Part shown: piece by piece, positions 25,194-34,799 of the stretch
Layout: each line of letters begins with the position of its first letter
Numbering within the stretch: the stretch's first letter is position 1
Assembly: GCF_047501535.1 (NCBI RefSeq)
Contig: NZ_JAZDRJ010000016.1
Coordinates: 1-64,000 of the forward strand
Origin: Yanghanlia sp047501535
Lineage (GTDB): Bacteria > Pseudomonadota > Gammaproteobacteria > Burkholderiales > Burkholderiaceae_B
Length of the DNA stretch: 64,000 nt
Direction of reading: 5' to 3'
Made by a program: the position numbers and the translations under genes
The notes under the pieces: model-generated
What the model was told of the DNA's origin: nothing
What the model saw: the letters and a program-made list of their open reading frames with translations, nothing else
Database searches by the model: none

Positions 25194-26723
25194 TTACTCA
25201 GCCGGTACCAACGGAATGACTTGGCTGATCTTGGCCTTCCATTTTGCTGGCCCGGTTTCGTGTACGGATTCACCGGTGGAATCCACGGCTACCGTAACGG
25301 GCATGTCCTTCACCTCGAACTCGTAAATCGCTTCCATGCCGAGGTCTTCAAAGGCGGCGACACGAGAATGACGAATCGCCTTGGAAACCAGATAAGCCGA
25401 ACCGCCCACCGCCATGAGATAGGCCGACTTATGACGGCGGATGGAGTCGATGGCAACCGGGCCGCGTTCGGCCTTACCCACCATGGCGATCAGGCCGGTT
25501 TTTTCCAGCATCATGTCGGTGAATTTATCCATGCGGGTGGCTGTGGTGGGGCCTGCGGGGCCAACCACTTCGTCGCGCACGGGGTCAACAGGGCCCACGT
25601 AATAGATGATGCGGTTGGTAAAGTCCACCGGCAACGGTTCACCACGCTCAAGCATGTCGTGAATGCGCTTGTGAGCCGCATCGCGACCGGTAAGCATTTT
25701 GCCCGACAATAATAGGGTCTGTCCCGGTTTCCAGCTGGCAACTTCTTCAGCCGTGAGGGTGTCCAGGTTGACCTGGGTGGATTTGTTGTAGTCCGGCGCC
25801 CACTGGACATCGGGCCAGTTAGACATGGCGGGCGGTGTCAGCACGGCCGGGCCGGAGCCGTCCAGCTCAAAGTGCACGTGACGCGTGGCTGCACAGTTGG
25901 GAATCATGGCCACAGGCTTGGAGGCTGCGTGGGTTGGGAAGGTGTTGATCTTGATATCCAACACCGTTGTGAGCCCACCCAAGCCCTGGGCGCCAATGCC
26001 CAAGGCGTTCACTTTTTCATAGAGCTCAATTCGCAGCTCTTCCAGCTTGTTTTGCGGGCCGCGCTGCAGCAGCTCGAACATGTCGATGTCTTCCATCAGC
26101 GCCTGCTTGGCCAAAGTCATGGCTTTTTCCGCCGTGCCGCCAACGCCAATGCCCAACATGCCGGGCGGGCACCAGCCCGCGCCCATAGTGGGTACGGTCT
26201 TGAGCACCCAGTCCACCAGTGAATCACTGGGGTTGAGCATGGTGAATTTGGTCTTGTTTTCAGAGCCGCCGCCCTTGGCCGCCACTTGAACGTCAACGCG
26301 GTTCCCAGGAACCAACTCGACGTTGACAATACAGGGGGTGTTGTCGCGTGTGTTCTTGCGAGCGAAGAGGGGATCGCTCAGCACCGACGCTCGCAGCGGG
26401 TTCTCGGGGTTGAGATAGCCGCGACGCACGCCTTCATCGCACAGATCTTGTAAGCCCAGCTTGGTGTCAAAACGTACATCCATGCCCACTTTCAGGAATA
26501 CGTTGACGATGCCTGTGTCCTGGCAGATGGGGCGCTTACCTTCCGCACACATGCGGGAGTTGGTCAGAATCTGGGCGATGGCATCTTTGGCGGCCGGGTT
26601 TTCTTCGCGTTCATAGGCACGCGCCAGATGCTGAATGTAATCCGCAGGATGGTAGTAGCTGATGAACTGCACTGCATCCGCAATCGATTGTATGAAATCG
26701 TCTTCTTTGATCAGGGTAGTCAT
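25194..26723 (-). CDS. Class I (iron-sulfur) fumarate hydratase
   Basis: TCA-cycle enzyme interconverting fumarate and malate, oxygen-sensitive 4Fe-4S type as in FumA/FumB. Its 509 residues fuse the alpha (about 1-290) and beta (about 320-509) domains. The three cluster cysteines are in RMCAEGKRPICQDTG, GAGWCPPGMLGIGVGG and IPNCAATRHVHFE. The beta domain has LLSGKMLTGRDAAHKR and YVGPVDPV. Start is ATG 26723; the open frame goes 22 codons further with no family match. Related enzymes act on tartrate or mesaconate, so with the CitE/MaoC pair next door a C5 substrate is possible, though fumarase is the default. Confidence 0.92.
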   Translation of the reverse strand: MTTLIKEDDFIQSIADAVQFISYYHPADYIQHLARAYEREENPAAKDAIAQILTNSRMCAEGKRPICQDTGIVNVFLKVGMDVRFDTKLGLQDLCDEGVRRGYLNPENPLRASVLSDPLFARKNTRDNTPCIVNVELVPGNRVDVQVAAKGGGSENKTKFTMLNPSDSLVDWVLKTVPTMGAGWCPPGMLGIGVGGTAEKAMTLAKQALMEDIDMFELLQRGPQNKLEELRIELYEKVNALGIGAQGLGGLTTVLDIKINTFPTHAASKPVAMIPNCAATRHVHFELDGSGPAVLTPPAMSNWPDVQWAPDYNKSTQVNLDTLTAEEVASWKPGQTLLLSGKMLTGRDAAHKRIHDMLERGEPLPVDFTNRIIYYVGPVDPVRDEVVGPAGPTTATRMDKFTDMMLEKTGLIAMVGKAERGPVAIDSIRRHKSAYLMAVGGSAYLVSKAIRHSRVAAFEDLGMEAIYEFEVKDMPVTVAVDSTGESVHETGPAKWKAKISQVIPLVPAE

Positions 26724-26851
26724 AAGGTAATCGCAGGAAACAAAGTAACGCCATATCATACGACCATCGCGCCGGCCTGTTCCGGGCATCCCTGCAGGAA
26801 GGCGCTAAAATCATAGGATTTTGCGGCTTCACGCCTGTACAGGCCATATTC

Positions 26852-27760
26852 ATGCTTACTTTTCAGCAGATCATCCTCACACTGCAGCAGTACTGGGACA
26901 AGCAGGGCTGCGCGCTGCTCCAACCTTACGACATGGAAGTGGGGGCAGGTACCTCGCACACGGCAACTTTTCTGCGTGCCATCGGCCCCGAACCCTGGCG
27001 GGCGGCCTATGTGCAACCGTCGCGCCGCCCCAAGGATGGCCGCTACGGCAAAAACCCCAACCGGCTGCAGCATTATTATCAGTATCAGGTCGTGCTCAAG
27101 CCAGCACCGCCTGAAATCATCGAGCTTTATCTAGGCTCTCTGGTCGCACTGGGCATCGACCCCAAAGTGCACGACATCCGTTTTGTGGAAGACGACTGGG
27201 AAAACCCCACGCTGGGCGCCTGGGGTCTGGGCTGGGAAGTCTGGCTCAATGGCATGGAAGTCACCCAGTTCACGTACTTCCAGCAAGTGGGCGGTCTGGA
27301 CTGCTACCCCGCCACTGGTGAAATCACCTACGGCCTGGAACGCCTTGCCATGTACCTGCAAGGCGTGGAAAGCGTCTACGACCTAGTCTGGACCCGCAAT
27401 GGCGATGGCTCCGCTGTGCTGTATGGCGACGTGTTCCACCAGAACGAAGTGGAACAGTCCACCTACAACTTCGAACATGCCTCGACCGACATGCTGTTCG
27501 CCCACTTCAACGACTACGAAGCTGAAGCCAAGCGGCTGATAGAAGTGCCGCTGGCGCTGCCTGCCTATGAGGCCACCCTCAAGGCGGCTCACACTTTCAA
27601 CCTGCTGGACGCCCGCGGCGCCATCAGCGTGACCGAGCGCGCCGCCTACATTGGCCGCATTCGTAATCTGTCGCGCGCCGTGGCTCAAGCCTATTACGAT
27701 TCCCGCGAGAAATTAGGATTTCCCATGCTGGCCAACCGTTCCGTCCTGGAGGTCGCATAA
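26852..27760 (+). CDS. glyQ: Glycyl-tRNA synthetase alpha subunit
   Basis: Catalytic subunit of the bacterial heterotetrameric glycyl-tRNA synthetase, 302 residues. MLTFQQIILTLQQYWDKQGC and the class II core segments VGAGTSHTATFLRAIGPEPW and FVEDDWENPTLGAWGLGWEVW are nearly invariant. It opens a same-strand run of six genes; its stop and the glyS start share bases (TAATG). Confidence 0.98.
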   Translation: MLTFQQIILTLQQYWDKQGCALLQPYDMEVGAGTSHTATFLRAIGPEPWRAAYVQPSRRPKDGRYGKNPNRLQHYYQYQVVLKPAPPEIIELYLGSLVALGIDPKVHDIRFVEDDWENPTLGAWGLGWEVWLNGMEVTQFTYFQQVGGLDCYPATGEITYGLERLAMYLQGVESVYDLVWTRNGDGSAVLYGDVFHQNEVEQSTYNFEHASTDMLFAHFNDYEAEAKRLIEVPLALPAYEATLKAAHTFNLLDARGAISVTERAAYIGRIRNLSRAVAQAYYDSREKLGFPMLANRSVLEVA

Positions 27761-29898
27761 TGGCCTCTCAGCCACAAACCCGCCCTCTGCTGGTCGAACT
27801 CCTTACTGAAGAACTACCTCCCAAGGCCTTGCAACGCCTGGGGCAGTCATTTGCCGAAACACTGCGCACCACGTTGGAACAGCATCATCTGCTAGCCGAC
27901 GGCTGCACCGTACGCCCACTAGCCACTCCCCGTCGCCTGGCCGCCGTCTTCGACGCCGTGCTGGGCCAAGCGCCCGAACAGCACTACACAGAAAAACTCA
28001 TGCCGGTCAAAATCGGCCTGACCGCCGATCGCGAGATGACCCCGGCTCTGGTTAAGAAGCTGCAAGCAAAAGGGCTGGAAAGCCTTGGCGTAGACGACCT
28101 CATTATTGAGTCCGACGGCAAGCAAGACACCCTCTATGCCCGCGGTGTAGCGGCTGGCGAAACCCTGCAGGCCGGGCTGCAAAAAGCACTTGACCAGGCC
28201 ATTACGCAGCTACCCATCCCAAAAGTCATGCGTTATCAGCTGGCCGATGGTGTGAGCAGTGTGCGCTTTGTGCGCCCCGCCCATCGTCTCATTGCTCTGT
28301 GGGGCAGCGATGTCGTACCGGTGGAAGCTTTGGGCCTGCAGGCCGGGCGCACCACTGAAGGGCACCGTTTCATGTCGGAAGGCGTGCTGGAGATCACGAC
28401 CGCCGAAGGCTACGAGAACCAATTGTTGGAAGAAGGAAAAGTGGTGGCCGGTTTTGAAACACGCCGCGCCGACATTCTCCAACAATTACAAAAACAGGCC
28501 GACACCCGTGGCGCCACCCTGGGCAACGACCCTGAAGTCGAAGCCCTGCTGGACGAAGTCACCGCACTGGTTGAGCATCCCACGGTTTACACGGGTGAAT
28601 TCGACCCGGATTTCCTGCGCGTGCCGCCCGAGTGCCTGATTCTCACCATGCGTCTGAATCAGAAGTACTTCCCCTTGTTTGAACCGGATACCGGCAAGCT
28701 GACCCACCGCTTTCTTATCGTCAGCAATATGCGGGTGGCCAACCCCTCGCACATCATTGAAGGCAACCAACGCGTCGTGCGGCCCCGTTTGGCCGATGCG
28801 CAGTTCTTCTTTGATACTGACCGCAGCATGCGCCTTGAAGAGCGCGTTGCACAACTGGCTTCCAGCGTTTATCACAACAAGCTGGGCTCCGTATTGCAAC
28901 GGGTCGAACGCATCCGCCGCATCGCCGTTCACATTGCCACGCAATTGGGGGCTGATGCAGCCGCCGCCGATCGCGCCGCACTACTGGCTAAGGCCGACCT
29001 CAATTCCAATATGGTGGGCGAATTCCCCGAGCTGCAAGGCATTATGGGCGCCTACTACGCCGAAGGCGACGGCGAAGCCCCTGAAGTGGTGGAAGCCATT
29101 CGTAATCAGTACCGTATACGGCTTGAGGCCCCCGTTACCACCAGCAGCCAAGTTGCGGCTGCACTGTTCATGGCAGACCGCCTAGAAGTGCTGGTGGGAA
29201 TTTGGGGCATTGGCCTGGTTCCCACAGGCGAGCGCGACCCCTACGGCCTGCGCCGCGCGGCACTGGGCCTGATCAGCGCTTACGAACAGCTCGCAGCGGG
29301 CGGCCTGTTAACGCTGAACGACCATCAAACCCTACGCCTGGACGACCTGCTGGCCTTCACCGCCTCGACCTTCGAACCAGGCACTCTGGCAGAAGGCACG
29401 GCGCAGGCTGTCGCGGGTTTCATCTACGAGCGCTACCGCAATCAGCTGGCCGGCCACGATCGCAACGTGGTGGATGCCGTACTGTCTATCACTCCCCCTC
29501 TGCATCAGGTGCTGGGGCGCATCCAAGCCTGCGCAGCCTTTGCGCAACGCCCGGAAGCCGACAGTCTGGCCGCTGCCAATAAGCGCATCACCAACCTGCT
29601 GAAAAAGGCCGACAGTGACCTCGGAACGGTAGACTCCGCGCTCTACACGGAAGCGGCAGAGAAAGCCTTGGCCGCCTGCATAGAAGAGCTGTCGCCTGTG
29701 GCCCGCCAGCAGTTTGAGGCCGGTGATTTCAGTGCTTCGCTTGCCACGCTTGCGGGTTCCCGCGCCGCAGTCGATGCTTTCTTCAACGATGTCATGATCA
29801 TGGTCGACGACCTCGCTGTGCGCCGCAACCGGCTTGCGCTTCTGGAAATGCTGCATCGCAATATGAATCAGGTCGCCGATATCTCAAGGCTGGCATAG
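27760..29898 (+). CDS. glyS: Glycyl-tRNA synthetase beta subunit
   Basis: Large subunit for tRNA-Gly recognition, 712 residues. The N-terminus LLVELLTEELPPKALQRLG is diagnostic; VRFVRPAHRLIALWG, TMRLNQKYFPLF, ADLNSNMVGEFPELQGIMG and an anticodon-binding C-terminal region (VDAFFNDVMIMVDD) follow in order. Its stop overlaps the GTG start of gmhB (TAGTG), so translation is probably coupled. Confidence 0.98.
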   Translation: MASQPQTRPLLVELLTEELPPKALQRLGQSFAETLRTTLEQHHLLADGCTVRPLATPRRLAAVFDAVLGQAPEQHYTEKLMPVKIGLTADREMTPALVKKLQAKGLESLGVDDLIIESDGKQDTLYARGVAAGETLQAGLQKALDQAITQLPIPKVMRYQLADGVSSVRFVRPAHRLIALWGSDVVPVEALGLQAGRTTEGHRFMSEGVLEITTAEGYENQLLEEGKVVAGFETRRADILQQLQKQADTRGATLGNDPEVEALLDEVTALVEHPTVYTGEFDPDFLRVPPECLILTMRLNQKYFPLFEPDTGKLTHRFLIVSNMRVANPSHIIEGNQRVVRPRLADAQFFFDTDRSMRLEERVAQLASSVYHNKLGSVLQRVERIRRIAVHIATQLGADAAAADRAALLAKADLNSNMVGEFPELQGIMGAYYAEGDGEAPEVVEAIRNQYRIRLEAPVTTSSQVAAALFMADRLEVLVGIWGIGLVPTGERDPYGLRRAALGLISAYEQLAAGGLLTLNDHQTLRLDDLLAFTASTFEPGTLAEGTAQAVAGFIYERYRNQLAGHDRNVVDAVLSITPPLHQVLGRIQACAAFAQRPEADSLAAANKRITNLLKKADSDLGTVDSALYTEAAEKALAACIEELSPVARQQFEAGDFSASLATLAGSRAAVDAFFNDVMIMVDDLAVRRNRLALLEMLHRNMNQVADISRLA

Positions 29899-30437
29899 TG
29901 AAACTGGTCATTCTCGATCGAGACGGCGTCATCAACGAAGACAGCGACGCCTACATCAAGTCGCCGGCTGAATGGCAAGCCATTCCCGGCAGCTTGAATG
30001 CCATCGCGCGGTTGTCCCGCGCGGGCTGGCGCGTGGTGGTGGCAACCAACCAGTCTGGTGTGGCGCGCGGGTATTTCAGCATGGAAACTCTCAATGCCAT
30101 CCATGCCAAGATGCGTCGCGAACTAGCAGAAGCCGGCGGCCACCTCGATGCGATCTTCGTCTGCACCCATGGTCCGGACGACGGCTGCCGCTGCCGCAAG
30201 CCTGAGCCCGGCATGTTCCAGGACATTGCCTGTCGCTACGACATCACCTTGGACAACGTTCCGGCTGTCGGCGATTCGCTGCGCGACCTTCAGGCCGCCG
30301 CCTCGCAGGGCTGCGCCCCGTGGCTGGTACGTACCGGGAAAGGCTTGCGCACTCTGGAAAAAGGCGGCCTGCCTCCCGGCACCCAAGTCCGCGACAATCT
30401 GGCCGCCATCGTCGACGAATGGTTAGGGGGAAACTAA
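29898..30437 (+). CDS. gmhB: D-glycero-beta-D-manno-heptose-1,7-bisphosphate 7-phosphatase
   Basis: Dephosphorylates heptose bisphosphate on the way to ADP-heptose for the lipopolysaccharide core. The 179-residue HAD protein has the catalytic LVILDRDGVINEDSD at the N-terminus, VVVATNQSGVARG, a zinc-binding CTHGPDDGCRCRKP and PAVGDSLRDLQAA. Start is GTG at 29898. Its placement after glyQS and before plsC is common in Burkholderiales. Confidence 0.95.
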   Translation: MKLVILDRDGVINEDSDAYIKSPAEWQAIPGSLNAIARLSRAGWRVVVATNQSGVARGYFSMETLNAIHAKMRRELAEAGGHLDAIFVCTHGPDDGCRCRKPEPGMFQDIACRYDITLDNVPAVGDSLRDLQAAASQGCAPWLVRTGKGLRTLEKGGLPPGTQVRDNLAAIVDEWLGGN

Positions 30438-30438
30438 A

Positions 30439-31167
30439 ATGGCTTTTCTGAGAGCCGTGCTCTATCAGGTTTTCCTGGTGGTCACCGTCATCCCCTACGC
30501 CATTGTCTGCGTGCTCTGGGCCCCGTTGCCGCTGAATCTGCGCTATCGCCTCACCCTTGGCTGGCCTCGCATGGCCATCTGGGCGGCCAAAGTCATTCTG
30601 GGCATCAAGTGGGAGGTCAAGGGGTGGGAGAACTTGCCTGACGGCCCCGCCGTCGTCTTGTCAAAACACCAATCTGCCTGGGAAACCATGTTTCTGGCCG
30701 CCCATCTACCGCGCGATGTGTGCTTCGTGTACAAGCGCGAACTGCACCGCATTCCTTTCTTCGGCTGGGGTCTGGCTTTGCTGCGCATGATTCCCATCGA
30801 CCGGGCCAAGGGCCGCGATGCCGTCGATCAAGTCATTCGCGTCGGCCAGCAACGGCTTGAAGAAGGCCGCTGGCCATTGCTGTTTCCAGAAGGTACTCGC
30901 GTTGCACCAGGGACAGCTGGGCGCTACAAAATGGGCGGCACTCTGCTGGCCAAGAAGGCCGATGTACCGATTATCCCTGTCGCCCATAATGCCGGCGAAT
31001 GCTGGCCACGCCGGGCATTTCTCAAAAAGCCTGGCACGGTGACGGTGTCCATTGGGCCGCTCATCCATGTTGAGGGCCGCAGCGCAGCGGTACTCAACCG
31101 CGAAGTCGAAGCCTGGATCGAAGGCGAAATGCGTGTGCTGAACCCGGAGCGCTATGACAGCGCCTGA
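30439..31167 (+). CDS. plsC: 1-acyl-sn-glycerol-3-phosphate acyltransferase
   Basis: Inner-membrane enzyme making phosphatidic acid from lysophosphatidic acid. The 242-residue protein has one N-terminal membrane helix (about residues 5-30), the acyltransferase motif KHQSAWETM, in which His-x4-Glu stands at the usual His-x4-Asp position, and the FPEGTRVAPG motif near residue 150. A substrate motif with VPIIPVAHNAG follows. It starts one base after gmhB and overlaps the next gene by 14 bases. Confidence 0.93.
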   Translation: MAFLRAVLYQVFLVVTVIPYAIVCVLWAPLPLNLRYRLTLGWPRMAIWAAKVILGIKWEVKGWENLPDGPAVVLSKHQSAWETMFLAAHLPRDVCFVYKRELHRIPFFGWGLALLRMIPIDRAKGRDAVDQVIRVGQQRLEEGRWPLLFPEGTRVAPGTAGRYKMGGTLLAKKADVPIIPVAHNAGECWPRRAFLKKPGTVTVSIGPLIHVEGRSAAVLNREVEAWIEGEMRVLNPERYDSA

Positions 31168-32062
31168 GCAATTGGCGCTGTTTGAAGGCGCTTCTCCAGC
31201 GATAACACCCCGCGGGCGGGATGAAACCGAGCAGCCGGCCCCCATTTCCCGCTCCGCGAAAACCGCATCCCCCCAGAAACCGGACGTCCCCATTCGTCGC
31301 CCGACCACACTGCCTGCCGGTTGCCGATGGATGGAAATCGAAACCCCATCACAGATCATCGGTTTCATGCTGCGCACATCACGGCGCAAGACTGTCGGGC
31401 TGACTGTCAACGATGACGGTCTGCTTATTACCACCCCAGCTTGGGTGTCACGCAAGCAGCTTGCAGAAGTGGTGTGCTCGAAAGCCCCCTGGATTCTGCG
31501 CAAACTGCGCGCCCTGCACGAACGTCAGCAGCACCTGGCAACGGCGGACGCCTGTTGGCGCGACGGCGGTCGCTTCCCATACCTTGGGGTATACGTGGCG
31601 CTGGCTATCCGCCCTGACATCGGGTCGCCCCATTTCAGCGGCGATACCTCTCAGCCCACCGGCGCAGACACTTTGTCGCTGCCCTTGCAGGCCGACAGCA
31701 GCCCTGACCGCATACGCGAGCGCGTCTATGTCTGGCTACAGCAACAAGCAGCAGACCGCTTCGAAGCCCGCCTGGCGCATTACTGCCGACTCGCCGGCGT
31801 TACCTTACGGAACTGGCGTATGTCGGCTCCTAATGGCCGCTGGGGTTCATGCAGCAGTGATGGTCGCATCATGTTGAACTGGCGGCTGATACACTTCTCG
31901 GCAGATGTCGTCGATTATGTAGTGGCGCATGAAGTCGCCCATCTGCGGCATATGAATCATGGGCCAGACTTCTGGCGCGAAGTGGAACGGCTCTACCCCG
32001 ACTTCGCCCAAGCGCGCCTGGCCCTTAAGCCCCACCATCCGGGCAGTCTGCCTTTGCTTTGA
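31154..32062 (+). CDS. YgjP-like (DUF45/COG1451) zinc metallohydrolase
   Basis: Zinc-peptidase-like protein of 302 residues; the family's natural substrate is unsettled, although a UTP pyrophosphatase activity has been reported for YgjP. The N-terminal 60 residues are low-complexity and Pro-rich. The core has SRRKTVGLTVNDDGLLIT, NGRWGSCSSDGRIMLNWRL and the gluzincin site VVAHEVAHLRHMNHGPDFW with HExxH plus a downstream His. It overlaps plsC by 14 bases and is followed by gloA after 33. Confidence 0.9.
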   Translation: MTAPEQLALFEGASPAITPRGRDETEQPAPISRSAKTASPQKPDVPIRRPTTLPAGCRWMEIETPSQIIGFMLRTSRRKTVGLTVNDDGLLITTPAWVSRKQLAEVVCSKAPWILRKLRALHERQQHLATADACWRDGGRFPYLGVYVALAIRPDIGSPHFSGDTSQPTGADTLSLPLQADSSPDRIRERVYVWLQQQAADRFEARLAHYCRLAGVTLRNWRMSAPNGRWGSCSSDGRIMLNWRLIHFSADVVDYVVAHEVAHLRHMNHGPDFWREVERLYPDFAQARLALKPHHPGSLPLL

Positions 32063-32095
32063 TCGCAGTCTGCCCCTGAATTTTAGGAGTATTCC

Positions 32096-32491
32096 ATGCG
32101 TATTCTGCACACCATGTTGCGTGTCGGTGATCTTGAAAAATCTCTGGATTTCTACACCCAAGTCTTAGGCATGCGCCTGCTGCGCCGTCGCGATTACCCT
32201 GATGGCAAGTTCACGCTGGCTTTTGTGGGCTATCAGGACGAATCCGAAGGTGCAGTGCTTGAACTCACGCACAACTGGGACACATCTTCGTACGATTTGG
32301 GCAATGGCTATGGGCACATTGCCCTGGAAGTCGAAGATGCCTATAAAGCCTGTGAAGAGATCAAAGCGCGTGGCGGCAAGGTCACCCGCGAAGCTGGCCC
32401 CATGATGCACGGGCAGACCATCATCGCTTTCGTGGAAGACCCAGACGGCTACAAGATCGAACTCATCCAGCGCGATTCACACGTCGATTAA
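32096..32491 (+). CDS. gloA: Lactoylglutathione lyase (glyoxalase I)
   Basis: Detoxifies methylglyoxal by converting its glutathione hemithioacetal to S-lactoylglutathione. The 131-residue protein is two vicinal-oxygen-chelate halves: MRILHTMLRVGDLEKSLDFY with the metal His, ELTHNWD, GHIALEVED with the second His, and FVEDPDGYKIELIQ with the last Glu. Behind AGGAGTATTCC it has a strong ribosome site. It ends in a 4-base TTAA shared with the stop of the convergent FadE-like gene. Confidence 0.97.
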   Translation: MRILHTMLRVGDLEKSLDFYTQVLGMRLLRRRDYPDGKFTLAFVGYQDESEGAVLELTHNWDTSSYDLGNGYGHIALEVEDAYKACEEIKARGGKVTREAGPMMHGQTIIAFVEDPDGYKIELIQRDSHVD

Positions 32492-34710
32492 ACCGACGTT
32501 TCCCCTCTTAATGCAGAGATGACGGCGGCTTCGGCCTCTTCCAATGCCTTGGCCTGCGAATCGGTCAGGCCTCCCCGCTCATAGGCTAGTCGCCAGTCAC
32601 TCACACCCGACTGCTTGATCTGTTCGCGCAGATCATGAACATTCACCACACAATCGTAAGCTTTCTCAAGCGCACCGAGATGACGCAGGCCATGATTAGC
32701 CCAGACGGTTCCTACCAAGCGTTCACGGGTGTCAGAAGGCGTGAGCAGCCCTTCGGCACATGCCAGGGTGGCTGCATCATCGGGGGCGGCTGCCCGCATG
32801 CCGGGCGGCAGTAACAGCCCCTTGAGCACGGCACCAGCCACCGGCACCTTAAAGTTTTTCAGCACCCCGGCCAGCAGCACATCAATAGCCTGGTACGTAT
32901 CCGCCGCACACCATTCCACCAAAGGAAGATCGGCCTCGTGACGCCCGTCTTCCTGCCAACGCTTGAGCACCGCACATAAAGACATCAACAATGCCAGCAC
33001 GCGCAGCAGACGCTCCAAGCCCGGTTCATTGCTCGCCTGTATTGGCCTGACCCCTGGTTGCAAGGCCTCGACCAATACGGCTAACGCCGCGGCATAGCGG
33101 TTGACGCGCCGATGGTGATGCGCGACAGGCCCGAGCAAACGAGGCGTGGGCGACAGGCGGCCCCCCGTCCAGGCACGGCCCGTGGCGCGCAGCAATGTGC
33201 CGCAAGCCAGAGCTGCGTGTTTCCAGACCAAACGGTCAAAGGCCGCACACCCGGCATCGGTGTCAGGCAGCTCAAGCGCTTCTAGTTCCTTGGTGAGATA
33301 AGGGTGGACACGCAGCATGCCCAAAGCCAGCACCCTCGTATGGCGGGCCTGTGCTGCCAGCGCGTCCAAGCCGAATAGCGAAGGCAACAGCTCGTGCAGG
33401 CTTTCCTGCCATTCTGCTAGCGCCAGTGAAGGCCCTGCGCCGCCGAGCAAATCCATGCTATCGCCCATGGCGCTGCGCACATCCTCGAAGATGCTGATAT
33501 CGAATAACGCGGCAGCCAGCATGGGCCGATAGCCGAGATCCAGGCCGGCGCACAGAAAGCGCCGCCCCGCCTCAACGCGGTAGGTAATGGCTGCCAGCCG
33601 CCCCACCCTGCCTCGGGCTCCCAGCATTTCACAGCCTGTGCCATCGCCCTGCAGCTTCAGAACAGCGCTGGATGCATGGGCCGCCAAGGAAACCGCCGCA
33701 GCAGACAAGGCGGGCATGGCAATCCCTTTGGCAACCGATTGCGCTGCCAGCAATGCCGGCAGCCCCTGCTCAACGGCATCAGGCTGCCCCAACAAGACCG
33801 ACAAGGGCAGTTGCACATCACGCCCGTCAAATGAGCCGCCGCGTCCCGTTTCAGATATCAGGCCATCGGCGCGCTGATTACCGGCACGGCCGGCAAGCCG
33901 CCCCATACAGCCGTCTGACTGGTGGTGCATGACCCCGACGGCGCGGGTATCAACCAGAGCGACGCATACACCGCGCTCACCCGCCGAGCCCAACAAGCCG
34001 TCAGGGTCATGCAGACGAAAGGGCAGCACCAGCAGCTCCGGCCGCGGCCCGGGCGCGTATCGCGCCCCTCTCCAATTGAGCCGCAATACGGTATCGCCGT
34101 CATCGTCACGACGCAGCACAACGCCCGTTGCCTGGATGGGCACAATATCGTTTTCCACCACAAAAGATGCGATGGCGGCACCCGCGCCCCCCTCCGCCAA
34201 TCGGGGCAGCCACTGTTCACGCTGCTCGGATGTCGCAGCCACCCGCAACAACGCTGCCGGGCCGAACACAAAGCGGGCGGCCAGCACATAGGCCGTGGAA
34301 ACCGACCGCAGCGCCACTCGGCGCAATACCTCGGACTGCGCCCAAGCGCTCAAACCGTGCCCGCCGTATTCAACCGGTACCGCCATCCCTTCAAAGCGCT
34401 CTGCCTTGAGCATGTCCCATAAAGCAGCGCCAGACAGCTTTTCATCCTGATTGGCAGCCTGCTCAAGGCGATCGCACAAGCGCGCCACAGCGCCATCAAG
34501 AAATTCTGTTTCCTTGACAGACAGCACGGCCGGACGCACGTAAGTCAAAGCGCCCCAATCGGGCCGCCCCGACAACAACTGAGCTTCCCACCAAGCATCG
34601 CCGGACGCCAGCACATGGTGCTGAATTTGTCTAAGCGGCGCCACACTGTTGCGCACGCGCCGGTACAAAGGCTCCGTCAGCCAACGACGCCGCCACGCAT
34701 TCCAGTCCAT
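32488..34710 (-). CDS. FadE-like acyl-CoA dehydrogenase paralogue, probably not a normal dehydrogenase
   Basis: A 740-residue protein collinear with E. coli FadE, including its DUF1974-type C-terminal domain (ADLPLVEWCAADTYQAID and FKVPVAGAVLKGLLLPPGM). The FAD/substrate motif that reads TSPEAGSD in FadE is replaced by VVENDI, and the region carrying the catalytic glutamate (VEGANILTRS in FadE) by unrelated sequence before LRVHPYLTKELEAL. The frame is intact from ATG 34710 to a stop overlapping gloA, so it is not an obvious pseudogene. It is either a non-catalytic paralogue or has a changed chemistry. Its neighbour is a divergent SpmAB-like gene. Confidence 0.8.
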   Translation of the reverse strand: MDWNAWRRRWLTEPLYRRVRNSVAPLRQIQHHVLASGDAWWEAQLLSGRPDWGALTYVRPAVLSVKETEFLDGAVARLCDRLEQAANQDEKLSGAALWDMLKAERFEGMAVPVEYGGHGLSAWAQSEVLRRVALRSVSTAYVLAARFVFGPAALLRVAATSEQREQWLPRLAEGGAGAAIASFVVENDIVPIQATGVVLRRDDDGDTVLRLNWRGARYAPGPRPELLVLPFRLHDPDGLLGSAGERGVCVALVDTRAVGVMHHQSDGCMGRLAGRAGNQRADGLISETGRGGSFDGRDVQLPLSVLLGQPDAVEQGLPALLAAQSVAKGIAMPALSAAAVSLAAHASSAVLKLQGDGTGCEMLGARGRVGRLAAITYRVEAGRRFLCAGLDLGYRPMLAAALFDISIFEDVRSAMGDSMDLLGGAGPSLALAEWQESLHELLPSLFGLDALAAQARHTRVLALGMLRVHPYLTKELEALELPDTDAGCAAFDRLVWKHAALACGTLLRATGRAWTGGRLSPTPRLLGPVAHHHRRVNRYAAALAVLVEALQPGVRPIQASNEPGLERLLRVLALLMSLCAVLKRWQEDGRHEADLPLVEWCAADTYQAIDVLLAGVLKNFKVPVAGAVLKGLLLPPGMRAAAPDDAATLACAEGLLTPSDTRERLVGTVWANHGLRHLGALEKAYDCVVNVHDLREQIKQSGVSDWRLAYERGGLTDSQAKALEEAEAAVISALRGETSV

Positions 34711-34799
34711 GCTCTCACTCCTAAAGTATGATGCTCACGCGCCTGCGGCTTGTTGCTGATATCACAAGCAGCGCGTAGTTCGTGTCACTATTATGGCTT

